Origin: Pseudomonadota bacterium
Lineage (GTDB): Bacteria > Pseudomonadota > Gammaproteobacteria > Xanthomonadales > Ahniellaceae
NCBI GenBank assembly: GCA_022843465.1
Contig: JALHNO010000007.1
Coordinates: forward strand, 140,881-204,880
Length of the DNA: 64,000 bases
Reading direction: 5' to 3'
Under the pieces are notes generated by a model, which was not told the origin of the DNA, did no database searches, and saw only the letters and a program-made list of their open reading frames with translations. Every line of letters begins with the position of its first letter. Within the stretch, counting starts at the first letter, position 1. Of this stretch, positions 18,276 through 27,550 are shown piece after piece. Made by a program: the position numbers and the translations under genes.

Positions 18276-19274
18276 TCAGGTGTGGCAGCCGCGGATCGTG
18301 CAGTGGATCGGGCCATTCAAATAGTCGTCAGCGGCTTCGCGCCATTCGTCGTCGCAGCCATTGCCATTGTGGCTGCGGTTGCAGATGTCATGACGCAGGC
18401 AGTCGTGCATCCAGGCGCCACGACCATCGAGGCCACAACCGCCGCCGCAGCGGCCATAGCATTGCGAGGAAGAACAGCCATAGCGCTGATTGGTCAGCAG
18501 GTAGCCGTGCAGGGCACCGGGGCCCTGGCAATAGTCGTGTCCGGCATTCTTGGAGAACGCCAGATCGCTGCGGCAGACATCATGACCATCGTGCAAGTCG
18601 GTGAAGCTGTTGTGGCTTTCGCCGGCGCAGGCCTTGGCGAGCGAACCGACGATCTCGTCACCGGTGGCCGGCTTGGCATCGAACAGCGTGTCGATCGGAT
18701 TGGGCTCGGTCTGCGGGGGCGTTCGTTCGATCACCCAGGATTTCTCCAGTGTGTGATTCAGCGGCGCCTCGGAATACATCTCGCTGAGGCGCCAGATCGC
18801 ATCCTGCGCGCTCGACATGGACTCCAGATTCAGCGAGTCGAGATGCTTGGCGATCGCCGGCTGAAACGAGGCAAAAAGGTCCAGTTCCTGGCGCCCCAGT
18901 CGGACACCGTTGGCGGTCGTGATGGTGACCGTGCCGGTGGCGTAATCGAAGGCATGACGGATCTCGGCGCCGTTCACTTCCAGACTGACGATGACCGCGT
19001 CCGGATTTTCGCCAACAGCTGCGTTCTTGGCGCCCTTGCGGCTCAGGGTGCTGAATTCGAGAATGCCCGCGCTGGTGGCGAGACGGCCGCCGACATCATC
19101 CGAACGCGACTTGCTTCTGCGCATGCTGAGCACGCCGGTCTCCACCGGTCGCGTCGCAATTTCTGCTTCGGGCTGGGTCTCCAGCGGGGTTTCCGCAGAG
19201 ACCGAAGCCGTCACTCCGACGGCGAGACCTGCCCAAAGCGTTACCAGAATGGCCAAACCCTTGCTGCTGCTCAT
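18276..19274 (-). CDS. Secreted cysteine-rich protein with phospholipase A2-like domain
   Basis: A protein of 332 aa with a signal peptide (LAILVTLWAGLAVGVTASVSA). The middle part is unremarkable. The C-terminal ~110 residues carry about 10 Cys and the pattern CYGRCGGGCG, then DCLRHDICNRSHNGNGCDDE, then WREAADDY. The C..HD.C core with a downstream C.DE..A.DD resembles the catalytic helix of secreted phospholipase A2, where His-Asp activates water. Similar proteins occur in proteobacteria and actinobacteria. An enzymatic role on phospholipids is plausible but unproven, and the Ca-binding loop would be the CGGGCG region. Confidence 0.68.
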   Translation of the reverse strand: MSSSKGLAILVTLWAGLAVGVTASVSAETPLETQPEAEIATRPVETGVLSMRRSKSRSDDVGGRLATSAGILEFSTLSRKGAKNAAVGENPDAVIVSLEVNGAEIRHAFDYATGTVTITTANGVRLGRQELDLFASFQPAIAKHLDSLNLESMSSAQDAIWRLSEMYSEAPLNHTLEKSWVIERTPPQTEPNPIDTLFDAKPATGDEIVGSLAKACAGESHNSFTDLHDGHDVCRSDLAFSKNAGHDYCQGPGALHGYLLTNQRYGCSSSQCYGRCGGGCGLDGRGAWMHDCLRHDICNRSHNGNGCDDEWREAADDYLNGPIHCTIRGCHT

Positions 19275-19371
19275 AGTGATTCCCCAATGATGCTGCGATC
19301 CGTCTGTATTCCGCCGTGAACCTGCTCGGAACGAAATGAACCCTGGTCGGTCAGGGGCGGATCAGAGCCGC

Positions 19372-20010
19372 TCAGCCGATACCGGGTGCAGACAGGTTAG
19401 GTGCAGGCAGGCGCTGGAGGAGCACGCAATCCGGGAACTGCTGTTGCAGAATCTGCAAGGTGCGTCCGGGCCGCAAACCCCGGGCGTCGCGCGCAACGGG
19501 TCGACTCCGCTTTCCGCCACGGCCCCAGGGTCGGGCGGCCAGCTCCGGCAGGATGTGATCGCGGACCCACACCAGGGACTCCAGCGCATCTGGACGATTG
19601 AAGCGCATGCCGGAGAACACTGCGAGCGCGCGCTGCTCCGGCATCAGCACAAGAAAGTTTCCGCCATTGCCCATGGCCATCCGGATGCGTCCGTGCGGAA
19701 AATTGGCACTGCGAATTCGATCGACCCACCAGAGTTAGCCATATTGTTGTGGCCGATCCGGAATGTCGGTGTGCGCCGTGGTCATGGTCTCGATCCAGCC
19801 ATGCGATATCAGCTGGATATCGCCATGACGTCCGCCGTCCAGTACCAGTTGGCCGATCTTGGCGAGTTCCTCCGGGTGAATGCGCAGGTGGCCACCGCTG
19901 TCGCTATCGGCGCCACGATTCCAGCTTGCCCTACGCGCACCGCGGATGCCCAGCGGCCCGGCGACTCCGTGGTCCCTGAGCCCGTCGACTGCACTGGCGC
20001 ACCGTTGCCC
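19372..20010 (-). pseudogene. Decayed class C beta-lactamase-like serine hydrolase (3' part)
   Basis: One minus-strand frame reads GPLGIRGAR, then GGHLRIHPEELAKIGQLVLD, then a TMTTAH-region, QYG, a TAA stop at 19737-19735, and on the same frame LWWVDR, MAMGNGGNFLVLMPEQ and AVFSGMRFNRPDALESL. This is the C-terminal half of an esterase/beta-lactamase-family protein, where QYGYLWW is expected, so a Tyr codon has become TAA. Upstream (beyond about 20010) the SxxK and YxN region is missing. It is therefore a remnant with both a 5' loss and a nonsense change. The 5' boundary is approximate. Confidence 0.75.
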
Positions 20011-20149
20011 CGGCTCTGGCGGACGCGGCGGCGCTCGAAATCAATCTCAAGTCCGTCGCCATGGACGCGTGTTTGATCGGCTTGCTGGAACCTTCCGGGC
20101 TTTATCCTGCGCGACCGCCGGGGCTGATCGCAGGGATGTTGGCCCGCCG

Positions 20150-21238
20150 CTAACGGTAGAACGCAAGGTTCGCCTGAACGCGCTCGCGCTGATCTGCCGG
20201 CAGATGCGGGCTGGCCAGCAAGCGTTCCACCGCTTCGCGACCGGCACCGAGCGCGGCCGCATCGCCTACGTAGAAGGCAGAGATGCCGAGCTCATCAAGT
20301 GCCTGCCATTGATAATGCGAGAGCTGGATGAACAGCCCGTCATCCGGCAGCGGCAGCTGGGCAGCGCGTGCGGCGTACAGGTAGGCCAGGGCATACTCCT
20401 GACGCAGGCGATGGAAGCGCGCCAGATCGACCAGGGATTCGGCACGCCTTGGCCGCAGTTGGTAGGCGGCGAGATAGGCGGCTGTGATTTCCACCGGCGC
20501 TGCCCGCAAGCGCTCCAGCAGGACGCCGATCTGCCACTGCGCATACCAGCGTTCCTCCTCCCAGCCGCCCATCGCCAGGCGCCGGCGATAGTGCTCCAGC
20601 GCCAGCGCCGGCTCACCCGCGTCGCGATAGCTCTGGGCGAGATAGAACCGGTAGCGGGCATTGTCCGGCTCGTCGATCAGGGCGCGCTCCAGCACAGCAG
20701 CGTCGTCATGGAACTTGCGCGGATTGCCACTGCGCGCGCCATCCGGCCGCACTTGCACCCAGGGCCCGTGCAGATGCGCACTGTTCTGCTGATCGCTGGC
20801 CTCGAGGTACTCGTGCAGCACGCCACGATAACGCCAGTCGAGCGCATCGCGAATCAGACATACCCGGTGGTAGCGCATCTCGCCATAGCGCATGTCCAGG
20901 CTGTAGGCGTCCGCTGTCAGCGCGGGCAGCTCAAAGCCCTCGGGCCACTCCAGGGTTTCGTCGGCGTCGATGACGAATACGTAGTCGGCACGGCCCTTGG
21001 CCAGCGCGAGCGCCTCGCTACGGTTGTGGGCAAAATCGCGCCAGGGTCGCTCATGCAGCGCACCGGGCAGGTCCTGCATCAAGCCGCGGATCAGATCCTG
21101 GGTGCCATCGCTCGAGCCGGTATCAACGATCAGCCATTCATCGATCAGCGGCCGCAGGGATTGCAGGCAACGTGCAATGACAGCGGACTCATTCTTGACG
21201 ATCATCGACAGACAGATGCGTGGACGTTGCGAGGGCAT
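20150..21238 (-). CDS. GT2 glycosyltransferase with TPR-like C-terminus
   Basis: A protein of 362 aa. ATG 21238 gives MPSQRPRICLSMIVKNE, the usual start of this group. GT-A fold motifs: CLSMIVKNESAVIARCL, EWLIVDTGSSDGTQDL (nucleotide-sugar binding), and the metal-binding FVIDADETL. Residues about 170-362 are helical with TPR character (ARYRFYLAQSYRDAGEPALA). No signal peptide is seen; it probably acts in the cytoplasm or at the inner membrane face on a glycan or protein acceptor that cannot be identified. No other polysaccharide genes lie nearby. Confidence 0.85.
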   Translation of the reverse strand: MPSQRPRICLSMIVKNESAVIARCLQSLRPLIDEWLIVDTGSSDGTQDLIRGLMQDLPGALHERPWRDFAHNRSEALALAKGRADYVFVIDADETLEWPEGFELPALTADAYSLDMRYGEMRYHRVCLIRDALDWRYRGVLHEYLEASDQQNSAHLHGPWVQVRPDGARSGNPRKFHDDAAVLERALIDEPDNARYRFYLAQSYRDAGEPALALEHYRRRLAMGGWEEERWYAQWQIGVLLERLRAAPVEITAAYLAAYQLRPRRAESLVDLARFHRLRQEYALAYLYAARAAQLPLPDDGLFIQLSHYQWQALDELGISAFYVGDAAALGAGREAVERLLASPHLPADQRERVQANLAFYR

Positions 21239-21379
21239 CGAAGACTTTCCGGATACGGGCGACAGGACCGGGCAATGGTACGCATAAAGCCGCCGTGCCG
21301 GGGACATCGATGGGCGGTGACACAGGCACCAGAATGCATGCTAGAAATGCGATGGCGCGAAAACGTGGAGCGGCAGTGC

Positions 21380-22297
21380 ATGGCGATATCCGACTATCCA
21401 CCGCCACTGCTGCGGGACCAGCAGGGCATCGCCGAACCGGTGCCTGACGCGGGAACTGGCGTCAGCGAGCACGATCGATTGCGCGCTGCACGGGGCTGGT
21501 CCTACGTCTGCCAGCTGTACTTCCATGAACCGACCGCACGTTTCTCGATCTGGATCAGGCTGGGCGCGGAATCCAGTGACAGTTCGGCAGTGGCTGGATA
21601 CCTCGGCATTACCGTGACCAGCGACGCCGATGCGGCGCAGCAAACGCTGCGACTTCGGCGCGTCGAAGGCACGCTGCCGATCGCCGCGTTCGAACTGGTA
21701 CCGCTCGACGCCGAGCAGCGCGCCATCGCGTTTGAACGCAGCGACGGGCATGACGATTGCGCGCAGCTGAGTTTCCTGAGCGAGGAACCGGTTCGCCTGT
21801 TCCGCGTTGGCCTGAAGCGACTCGACGCCATACGCATGGGTGCGCTCCGCGCCTGCGTCATGGCCGATGCCGAGGGCATTCCGACCTGCTTCGCGCATGA
21901 TTTCCAGATCGCGCTCGATCGCAGCGAACGGTTCGAGATCGCCGGTCTTGCGGACGCGGCCGACAGTTCGCCTTCGCTGAGCACACAACTACGTGGCCTT
22001 TGGGACACCCTGCTGAGCGAGGTGCCGGAGTTCCTGCTCGCGATCGCCTGCACCTTTCGCACCGATGGACCGCTGCCGACCAGCATCCCCGTCCTGATCT
22101 TGCCGACCGGTCTGTTCACCTCGTCGCAACTGGACGAACTGGGCATCCGTCTTGCCGATCAACTGCAGCAGTGGCTTGCGATGCAATCGCCAGCGCCCGG
22201 CGACTTCGCACTCGATCTGAGCATCACGCCGCTCAATCTGCCCCGTCCGCTGCCCACGCTGCGACTGCGTCAGCTGCTGTTGCGCACCCCGCACTGA
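21380..22297 (+). CDS. Hypothetical protein
   Basis: A protein of 305 aa that I do not recognise. ATG 21380 has GGAG (21367-21370) upstream; in-frame ATGs at 21338 and 21347 would add up to 14 residues. There is no signal peptide or transmembrane helix; the composition is soluble, acidic and beta-rich in the first half (YVCQLYFHEPTARFSIWIRL). Coding character is good: the frame stays open with strong third-position GC. It is divergent from the glycosyltransferase gene. Confidence 0.6.
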   Translation: MAISDYPPPLLRDQQGIAEPVPDAGTGVSEHDRLRAARGWSYVCQLYFHEPTARFSIWIRLGAESSDSSAVAGYLGITVTSDADAAQQTLRLRRVEGTLPIAAFELVPLDAEQRAIAFERSDGHDDCAQLSFLSEEPVRLFRVGLKRLDAIRMGALRACVMADAEGIPTCFAHDFQIALDRSERFEIAGLADAADSSPSLSTQLRGLWDTLLSEVPEFLLAIACTFRTDGPLPTSIPVLILPTGLFTSSQLDELGIRLADQLQQWLAMQSPAPGDFALDLSITPLNLPRPLPTLRLRQLLLRTPH

Positions 22298-22557
22298 CCG
22301 AGGTCGCCAGCGGCTGGTGGCGCGCGCGAATTGACCGGCCCGGCGTCGCCGGCGCAGCCTTGATCCTGATCAGCGCCACGCGCCGGGCCGAGCCCTGATC
22401 CGCAGTCGATGCCGACCCTGACCCGCGCTGCCGACGGTTCAGCTGCCGCGGCCAGGACCCTCGGCGCGTGCGCCACGCGTCCATCCACGCGCCCGATCGG
22501 CAGGCCGGCGTCGGCCCTGGCGACTGCGCGAGCGCGCGCACCGGGGCCTCCGTCCGG

Positions 22558-22591
22558 CACCCGCGCTGGGGGTTTTCCCCCAGCGCGGGTG
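22558..22591. repeat. 15-bp perfect palindromic hairpin
   Basis: CACCCGCGCTGGGGG (22558-22572) and CCCCCAGCGCGGGTG (22577-22591) are perfectly complementary around a TTTT loop. The structure is symmetric and would form on either strand. No T-run follows on the plus strand. It may be a REP-like repeat or a factor-dependent terminator. Confidence 0.85.
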
Positions 22592-22636
22592 AGGGCAAAA
22601 CCGGATGCCCAGTCACGACCGCTGCCCTCAGAGTGC

Positions 22637-22666
22637 GCGGGCTCCGGAAAACCGGACACCCTTTTT
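22637..22666 (+). terminator. Terminator-like hairpin 25 bp upstream of the subtilase start
   Basis: TCCGG (22643-22647), AAAA loop, CCGGA (22652-22656), extendable with GGG/CCC across a small bulge, is followed by TTTTT (22662-22666). The stem is short, so termination may be partial. Its position only 25 bp before the ATG at 22691 suggests either read-through insulation or a leader-located attenuator for the protease. Confidence 0.45.
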
Positions 22667-22690
22667 AACAAACACCGAGTGAGAGACCCC

Positions 22691-25195
22691 ATGACTGAGA
22701 AATCCACCGTGAATGTTTCGAACAGTTTTCCCCGCAAGCGCCGTCTGGCCCTGAGTCTCGCCGCGATGATGTCGAGCGGCGGCGCCTGGGCCGACGCCCA
22801 TATGGGTAGCGATCTGAGCCAGCGGCTGCTGGGCGCGCTGCCCACCGAGGAACTGGAAATCATCGTCAGCTATGGCCAGTCGGGGCCACTCACTGCCGCG
22901 CAACTGGCTGACCTGCGCGCGCTCGGCATCGAGCGCGGTGTTGCCATGCAGAGCCTCCCGATCGCCGGCGCGCTGGCCACACCCGCAGAAATCGCGGCAC
23001 TGGCGCAGGATGATGAAGTCGTCTCGATCTACCTCAATCAGCCGCTGCGCTACTTCAATGAACAGGCGCGCCAGCTCACCGGAGCCAGCCGCGTTGCCGA
23101 GCGCCCGGCCGAGTTCAATCGTGCGATTCCCTACAGCGGCCAGGGCATCACCGTGATGGTGAATGACTCCGGCGTGGATGCCACCCATCCGGATCTGCGC
23201 TACGGCAGTCATGTCGTGGAGAATGTGCAGGCCGCGACCAATCTGCGTTCGATCGACACCCTGTTGCCGGTCAGCTATCTCGAAGGCATGCACAACACCG
23301 ACACCGGCTCGGGCCATGGCACGCATTGCGCGGGCAGCGTCGGCGGCACCGGCGCCGGTTCGGCGGGCAAGCATCGTGGTGTGGCGCCAGGTGCCGACCT
23401 GGTGGGCTATGGCTCGGGCGGCGTCCTGCTGATCCTGGATGCGATCGGCGGCTTCGATTATGCCATCACCAACCAGTTCCGCTTCGATCACCCGATCCGC
23501 GTGATCAGCAACTCCTGGGGCAGCTCCGGCAGCTTTGAGCCACTGAACCCGGTCAATATCGCCAGCTATGAGTCCTACAAGCGCGGTATCGTCAGCGTGT
23601 TTGCGGCCGGCAATGATGGCTCCGGCGAAGATACCCACAATCCGTACGCGCAGTCGCCCTGGGTGATCTCGGTCGGCGCCAGCGAGAAAGACGCCGTGCT
23701 CACCGATTTCTCCTCACGCGGCAAGCGCGGCGAGACCGGCACCTTCAGCATGCCCGATGGCAGCCAGTGGACCTATCGCAACCAGCCGACCATCGTCGCG
23801 CCGGGCGTGGACATCGTATCGGCGCGCGCACTGACGGGCGCCCTGCCCTTGCTCGCGTCCGAGCAGGACATCAATAATCTGGAGCCCGCCCATCTGCCGT
23901 ATTACACGCATATGAGCGGCACCTCGATGGCCACCCCGCACGTGGCCGGTGTCGTCGCCCTGATGCTGGAAGCCAATCCGAACATGACCCCGGCGCAGGT
24001 CCGTGACGTGATCGAGCGCACCGCGACCAATATGACCGGTCGCCTGGAATGGGAAGCCGGCGCCGGCCACATCAATGCCTATGCGGCGGTGGCGCATGCA
24101 GCGGGTCTGCGTACCGACTACGGCGCGACGGTCAATGCGCGCCGCAGCTTCCACGCCAATGCCAATCTTGCCAGCGGCGCCAGCTTCCCGTTCGAGATCA
24201 CCTTCCTGCCGGTAGGCGAAACCGAAGTGCAGAGCTTTGAAGTCGCTGCCAATGTCGCCTGGGTGGCGGCGCGTGCCGAAGTGGACGCCAACACGGTGGC
24301 GATCGTGCTGACCGATCCCGATGGCAACCGTTACGGCTCCTCGATTGCACTGCCCGTGCTTGGCAGCACCGTAGTCGCTGGCGGCCCCGGCAAGCCCGGC
24401 ACCTGGACGCTGACCGTGCGCGGCATCGGTTCGGTCTCCGGTGTTGGCCTCGATCCGCTGGGCGTGACCAATGGCGTGGCCCTGCCCGGACCGATCAGTG
24501 GCGAGGTCAGCTTCCTCAACAGTGCCGGCTACACCGGCATGAATGATGTCGCCAATCATCCGGCACGCACTGCGATCGAGCATGCCGTCAGCTATCGCCT
24601 GGTCGATGGTTACTCGGACCGCATGTTCCGCCCGGACGACTACCTCAAGCGCAGCGAACTGGCCCAGTACCTGATGATGGGCACCAGCGTGCGCCAGGCA
24701 CTGCCGTTCAATCGTGTGCCGAGCTTCAACGATCTGGCCGTCGGCCATGCCAGCTATCCGTTCGCCCAGGCCGCGGTCACTCCGGCAGCGCCCCTGCGCG
24801 ACCTGACTCAGGCCCACGACGGCGTGATGCGTCTGGTCAATGGCCAGTTCCGGCCCAACAGCAGTGTCAGTCGCTACGACCTCGCCTATGCCCTGACCCA
24901 GAGCCTGGGCCTGCAGAGTGCCGCGCGCAGCTTCACGGGCAATGTCAGCGTGGCCTATGGTGCCCAGCGCATCGTGCTCGACGACAGCGCCATGATCCCC
25001 GCCGATCTGCGTGGCTATGTGCAGCTGGCATTGGATGCCGGCGTGATCAACGCGGTGTTCAGCGTCAGCCAGGGGCCGTTCGATCTGCAGCCCACGGTGC
25101 GTGCCAGCTTCAAGGGTGATCTGTTCGTCACCCGTGCCGCCTACGCGGTTGCGGCCGGTCGCTTCATGACGCAGTACCTCAGCGCCACCGACTGA
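22691..25195 (+). CDS. Secreted subtilisin-like (S8) protease with SLH-like C-terminal repeats
   Basis: A protein of 834 aa. Signal peptide: basic PRKRRLALS, a hydrophobic stretch, then GGAWADA. An I9-like propeptide spans about 45-125 (LEIIVSYGQSGPLTAAQLAD...EVVSIYLNQ). Catalytic triad: Asp158 in VNDSGVDATHPD, His209 in GSGHGTHCAG, Ser412 in MSGTSMATPHVAG; the oxyanion region is VFAAGNDGSG. Residues about 480-610 form a beta-rich domain. The C-terminal ~200 residues have S-layer-homology-like units (AIEHAVSYRLVDGYSDRMFR, FRPNSSVSRYDLAYALTQSL), unusual for a Gram-negative protease. The start is ATG 22691; a strong terminator follows the stop. Confidence 0.92.
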   Translation: MTEKSTVNVSNSFPRKRRLALSLAAMMSSGGAWADAHMGSDLSQRLLGALPTEELEIIVSYGQSGPLTAAQLADLRALGIERGVAMQSLPIAGALATPAEIAALAQDDEVVSIYLNQPLRYFNEQARQLTGASRVAERPAEFNRAIPYSGQGITVMVNDSGVDATHPDLRYGSHVVENVQAATNLRSIDTLLPVSYLEGMHNTDTGSGHGTHCAGSVGGTGAGSAGKHRGVAPGADLVGYGSGGVLLILDAIGGFDYAITNQFRFDHPIRVISNSWGSSGSFEPLNPVNIASYESYKRGIVSVFAAGNDGSGEDTHNPYAQSPWVISVGASEKDAVLTDFSSRGKRGETGTFSMPDGSQWTYRNQPTIVAPGVDIVSARALTGALPLLASEQDINNLEPAHLPYYTHMSGTSMATPHVAGVVALMLEANPNMTPAQVRDVIERTATNMTGRLEWEAGAGHINAYAAVAHAAGLRTDYGATVNARRSFHANANLASGASFPFEITFLPVGETEVQSFEVAANVAWVAARAEVDANTVAIVLTDPDGNRYGSSIALPVLGSTVVAGGPGKPGTWTLTVRGIGSVSGVGLDPLGVTNGVALPGPISGEVSFLNSAGYTGMNDVANHPARTAIEHAVSYRLVDGYSDRMFRPDDYLKRSELAQYLMMGTSVRQALPFNRVPSFNDLAVGHASYPFAQAAVTPAAPLRDLTQAHDGVMRLVNGQFRPNSSVSRYDLAYALTQSLGLQSAARSFTGNVSVAYGAQRIVLDDSAMIPADLRGYVQLALDAGVINAVFSVSQGPFDLQPTVRASFKGDLFVTRAAYAVAAGRFMTQYLSATD

Positions 25196-25220
25196 GATTC
25201 ATCGCTCTGATGATGCAGCA

Positions 25221-25252
25221 GACGGCCCGCAGAGATGCGGGCCGTCTTTTTT
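25221..25252 (+). terminator. Intrinsic terminator of the subtilase gene
   Basis: A perfect 10-bp GC stem GACGGCCCGC (25221-25230) / GCGGGCCGTC (25237-25246) with a 6-nt loop is followed directly by TTTTTT (25247-25252), 26 bp after the stop codon. Confidence 0.95.
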
Positions 25253-25267
25253 CCGTTCGAGCCATCC

Positions 25268-25294
25268 GGCGCAATGCCCTTCGGTCATTGCGCC
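25268..25294. repeat. 27-nt REP-like hairpin, copy A
   Basis: GGCGCAATG (25268-25276), loop CCCTTCGGT, CATTGCGCC (25286-25294). Near-identical copies lie at 56747-56773 (inverted) and 63339-63365, and a shortened relative at 53216. It sits between convergent genes, as REP elements usually do. Confidence 0.8.
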
Positions 25295-25313
25295 TTGCGC
25301 CGCTGCCAGCGGA

Positions 25314-27161
25314 TCAGTTGGGACGCCACTGCACCTCGTCGAGATGCACATTGACGGTGTAGGTGGTATGCGCGCGCTCCAGCCAGATCGCATCCAGGGT
25401 GACGTTGGCCGAGTTGATCGTGCCATTGCCGCCTACCCAGGTATTCCACTGCGCGGCATTGCTCAGATCCCATTCGACATAGGTCCAGGTGTTGGCATTG
25501 ACCGCCCTCAGCGTCGAGCGTTCGGTGCCGTCGGAACTGTCATCGATGCCGACACCGACGCTGAATCCGCTGCCGGCAACAAAGACCCAGAAGCCGATGC
25601 GCCCGTTGCGCGAGAAGCTGGTATTGCTCGCCGGTGCTCCGCCACCCGACAGGAAGCGCACCGACCAGGCCGAACTGTTGGCTGAATTGTCGATCAGGGT
25701 CAGGTGTTCCGAACAGCTGCCCACCCTGGACATGGCGCAGTCACGCACTGCGGTCGAATTTGCGCTGATGCCGGTGGTGCTTCCGGAGTAACTCGGCGTG
25801 CTGGTGAAATGCCCTTCGTTGCTCTCGAAGGTATCCAGAATGCGCGTGGTGCCGCCGCCCGCGCCAGGATTGAGCAGGCTGTAGTAGCGCGACCAGCTCC
25901 AGTTGATGCCCGGGTCGGTGTGGGTGTTGTTCGGGAAGTGCTGATGGCCCTTGATCCTGATCGCGCTGGACAGCACGACTACACCGCTGTGCGCCGGTCC
26001 GCTGTAGGCCGAAGCGCAGGAAATGCCGTAACGGCTGCAGAAATGCCGGGTCAGCGCCGCCGATGCGTTGTACATGGCGGTGGTGTACCAGGCTGCGTTG
26101 TTGACATAGCCCTCGTGCTCGATGCCCAGGGTGTAGTTGTTCTCGCTGCCGACATGGTGCGCCGCCGAGCTCTCACGCACCATCTGGGTGATCTGGCCGT
26201 CGGAGCTGCGGATCAGGTAATGCGCGCTGACCGAGTAGGGATTGCTCTTGAACCAGGAAATGCTGCCGGCATACGAGCCCTGCATGGTGTGGATGGTCAC
26301 CGCCGTCGCCGCGGTTCCGCGCGAGTGATAGTAGGGCGAGGCAACCCAGAGCGCGGGACCGTAATCGGTACTCTTGGCCTGGGCCGAAGCCAGCGATGCC
26401 GGCGCGCGCAGGGATTCGTCGAGCGTGTCGATGCGATAGCCATCGGCCTCGACCGTGCCGCGCTTGAGGTCCAGACGCACGAAGGGCGCACGCTGGCGGC
26501 TCAGTGCCTCGACATCGAACTGCGCTTCCCAGTCAATCGGCCGTGACTTGATCAGCACACCATGGTCATCGACCCCGCGGTCGATACTGAGCAGCACATC
26601 GAAAGCGAAACTCTCGCGTGCGAAGGCGTCGATGCGATCGCCACTGCGTTGCTTGCCGAATCCGGCATAGGCCTGCAGCAACTGCGCCTCGGACAAAGCC
26701 GGCGCGGAGCGCTGCGACTTCGCCGACAGCAGGGCAGCGGCCGCCATCACATTCCAGTAGGGATCGGATTCGATCTGACCACGTGCCACGCCGAGCAGGG
26801 CAGCCGCCTCGCCGACCTGATCGCTGAAGCCATCACCGGCATAGAGGCCCATCAGGCCAATGGCGGTGGCCGACTCCGGTGCATGATCCTTGTGGGGCGC
26901 TGCCTGCAGATGGACCCAGCGGGTCTGCACATGGGCGATGGCTTCCAGCGTGCCCGTCGGGATTTCCGGATAGCGTGCGTAGGCGGCCGCAAACAGGGCG
27001 GGATAGTCGACCCGCAGTTTGGCCAGCGCCGACTGCTCCGCGTTCACCCGTGCCTGGAACGCCGGATCGACATCATCGGACTGCAGGCGCGATTGCGCCG
27101 AGAGCGAACCACAACCGAACAACAAAGCGAGGGCAAAGCAACCCAACAGACTGGAGCGCAT
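25314..27161 (-). CDS. Secreted N-acetylmuramoyl-L-alanine amidase (Amidase_2 fold)
   Basis: A protein of 615 aa starting MRSSLLGCFALALLFGCGSLSAQ (signal peptide; the LFGC could be a lipobox). Residues about 50-195 resemble a degenerate lytic transglycosylase domain (GTLEAIAHVQTRW, ATAIGLMGLYAGDGF, NVMAAAALLSAKS), but I cannot identify a catalytic Glu with confidence. Residues about 275-425 are an amidase_2/PGRP domain: AVTIHTMQGSYAGSISWF, VSAHYLIRSSDGQITQMV, YTLGIEHEGY, and the zinc-site GHQHFPNNTHTDPG. The C-terminal ~175 residues are a jelly-roll-like, possibly carbohydrate-binding domain ending in VHLDEVQWRPN. It probably cleaves the amide bond between MurNAc and L-Ala outside the cell. 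Confidence 0.88.
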   Translation of the reverse strand: MRSSLLGCFALALLFGCGSLSAQSRLQSDDVDPAFQARVNAEQSALAKLRVDYPALFAAAYARYPEIPTGTLEAIAHVQTRWVHLQAAPHKDHAPESATAIGLMGLYAGDGFSDQVGEAAALLGVARGQIESDPYWNVMAAAALLSAKSQRSAPALSEAQLLQAYAGFGKQRSGDRIDAFARESFAFDVLLSIDRGVDDHGVLIKSRPIDWEAQFDVEALSRQRAPFVRLDLKRGTVEADGYRIDTLDESLRAPASLASAQAKSTDYGPALWVASPYYHSRGTAATAVTIHTMQGSYAGSISWFKSNPYSVSAHYLIRSSDGQITQMVRESSAAHHVGSENNYTLGIEHEGYVNNAAWYTTAMYNASAALTRHFCSRYGISCASAYSGPAHSGVVVLSSAIRIKGHQHFPNNTHTDPGINWSWSRYYSLLNPGAGGGTTRILDTFESNEGHFTSTPSYSGSTTGISANSTAVRDCAMSRVGSCSEHLTLIDNSANSSAWSVRFLSGGGAPASNTSFSRNGRIGFWVFVAGSGFSVGVGIDDSSDGTERSTLRAVNANTWTYVEWDLSNAAQWNTWVGGNGTINSANVTLDAIWLERAHTTYTVNVHLDEVQWRPN

Positions 27162-27550
27162 AAGGAATCTCTCGTTGAAGGTTCAAACCGGAAGTGCGCG
27201 TGGCGGCATGGCGACTCAGCCCCGATCGCGCGGCGTGGAAAGCGATGCACGAGCCCGAGTCCCCACACCCGACCTGCATCCCGGCCGATACTGCGCCAAG
27301 TCGGCACCTGGATACCATTCCAAACTCATTCCAAATCGGTTTCAGCAGGCATCGCTGCGGCGCACCATGGCGCAACTGCGGCACAGTCGACCGTTGCGCG
27401 GACGCGCGCCGGCCACACCCACGCTATTGGCCCACTCCGACCTTCCGTGCAGCTGAGCCGCGCCTGCTGGCGAGCGCGCCTGCGATCACGGCACCCCGAG
27501 CCGCAACAAGTCCACCCCGGTCTGGGCAACCGCGCCCTGGCCCACAAAGG
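27162..27550. other. Divergent region amidase / dcw cluster
   Basis: No gene or RNA is recognised in this 389-bp part. I checked for an RNase P RNA, which precedes mraZ in some pseudomonads, and found none of its conserved blocks. The control elements of mraZ occupy 27551-27640. Confidence 0.4.

Larger units (their letters stand above)
22298..22690. other. 393-bp intergenic region before the subtilase gene
   Basis: No supported gene. It contains two separately listed structures: a 15-bp perfect hairpin and a small terminator-like stem with a T-run just before the protease start. Confidence 0.5.
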
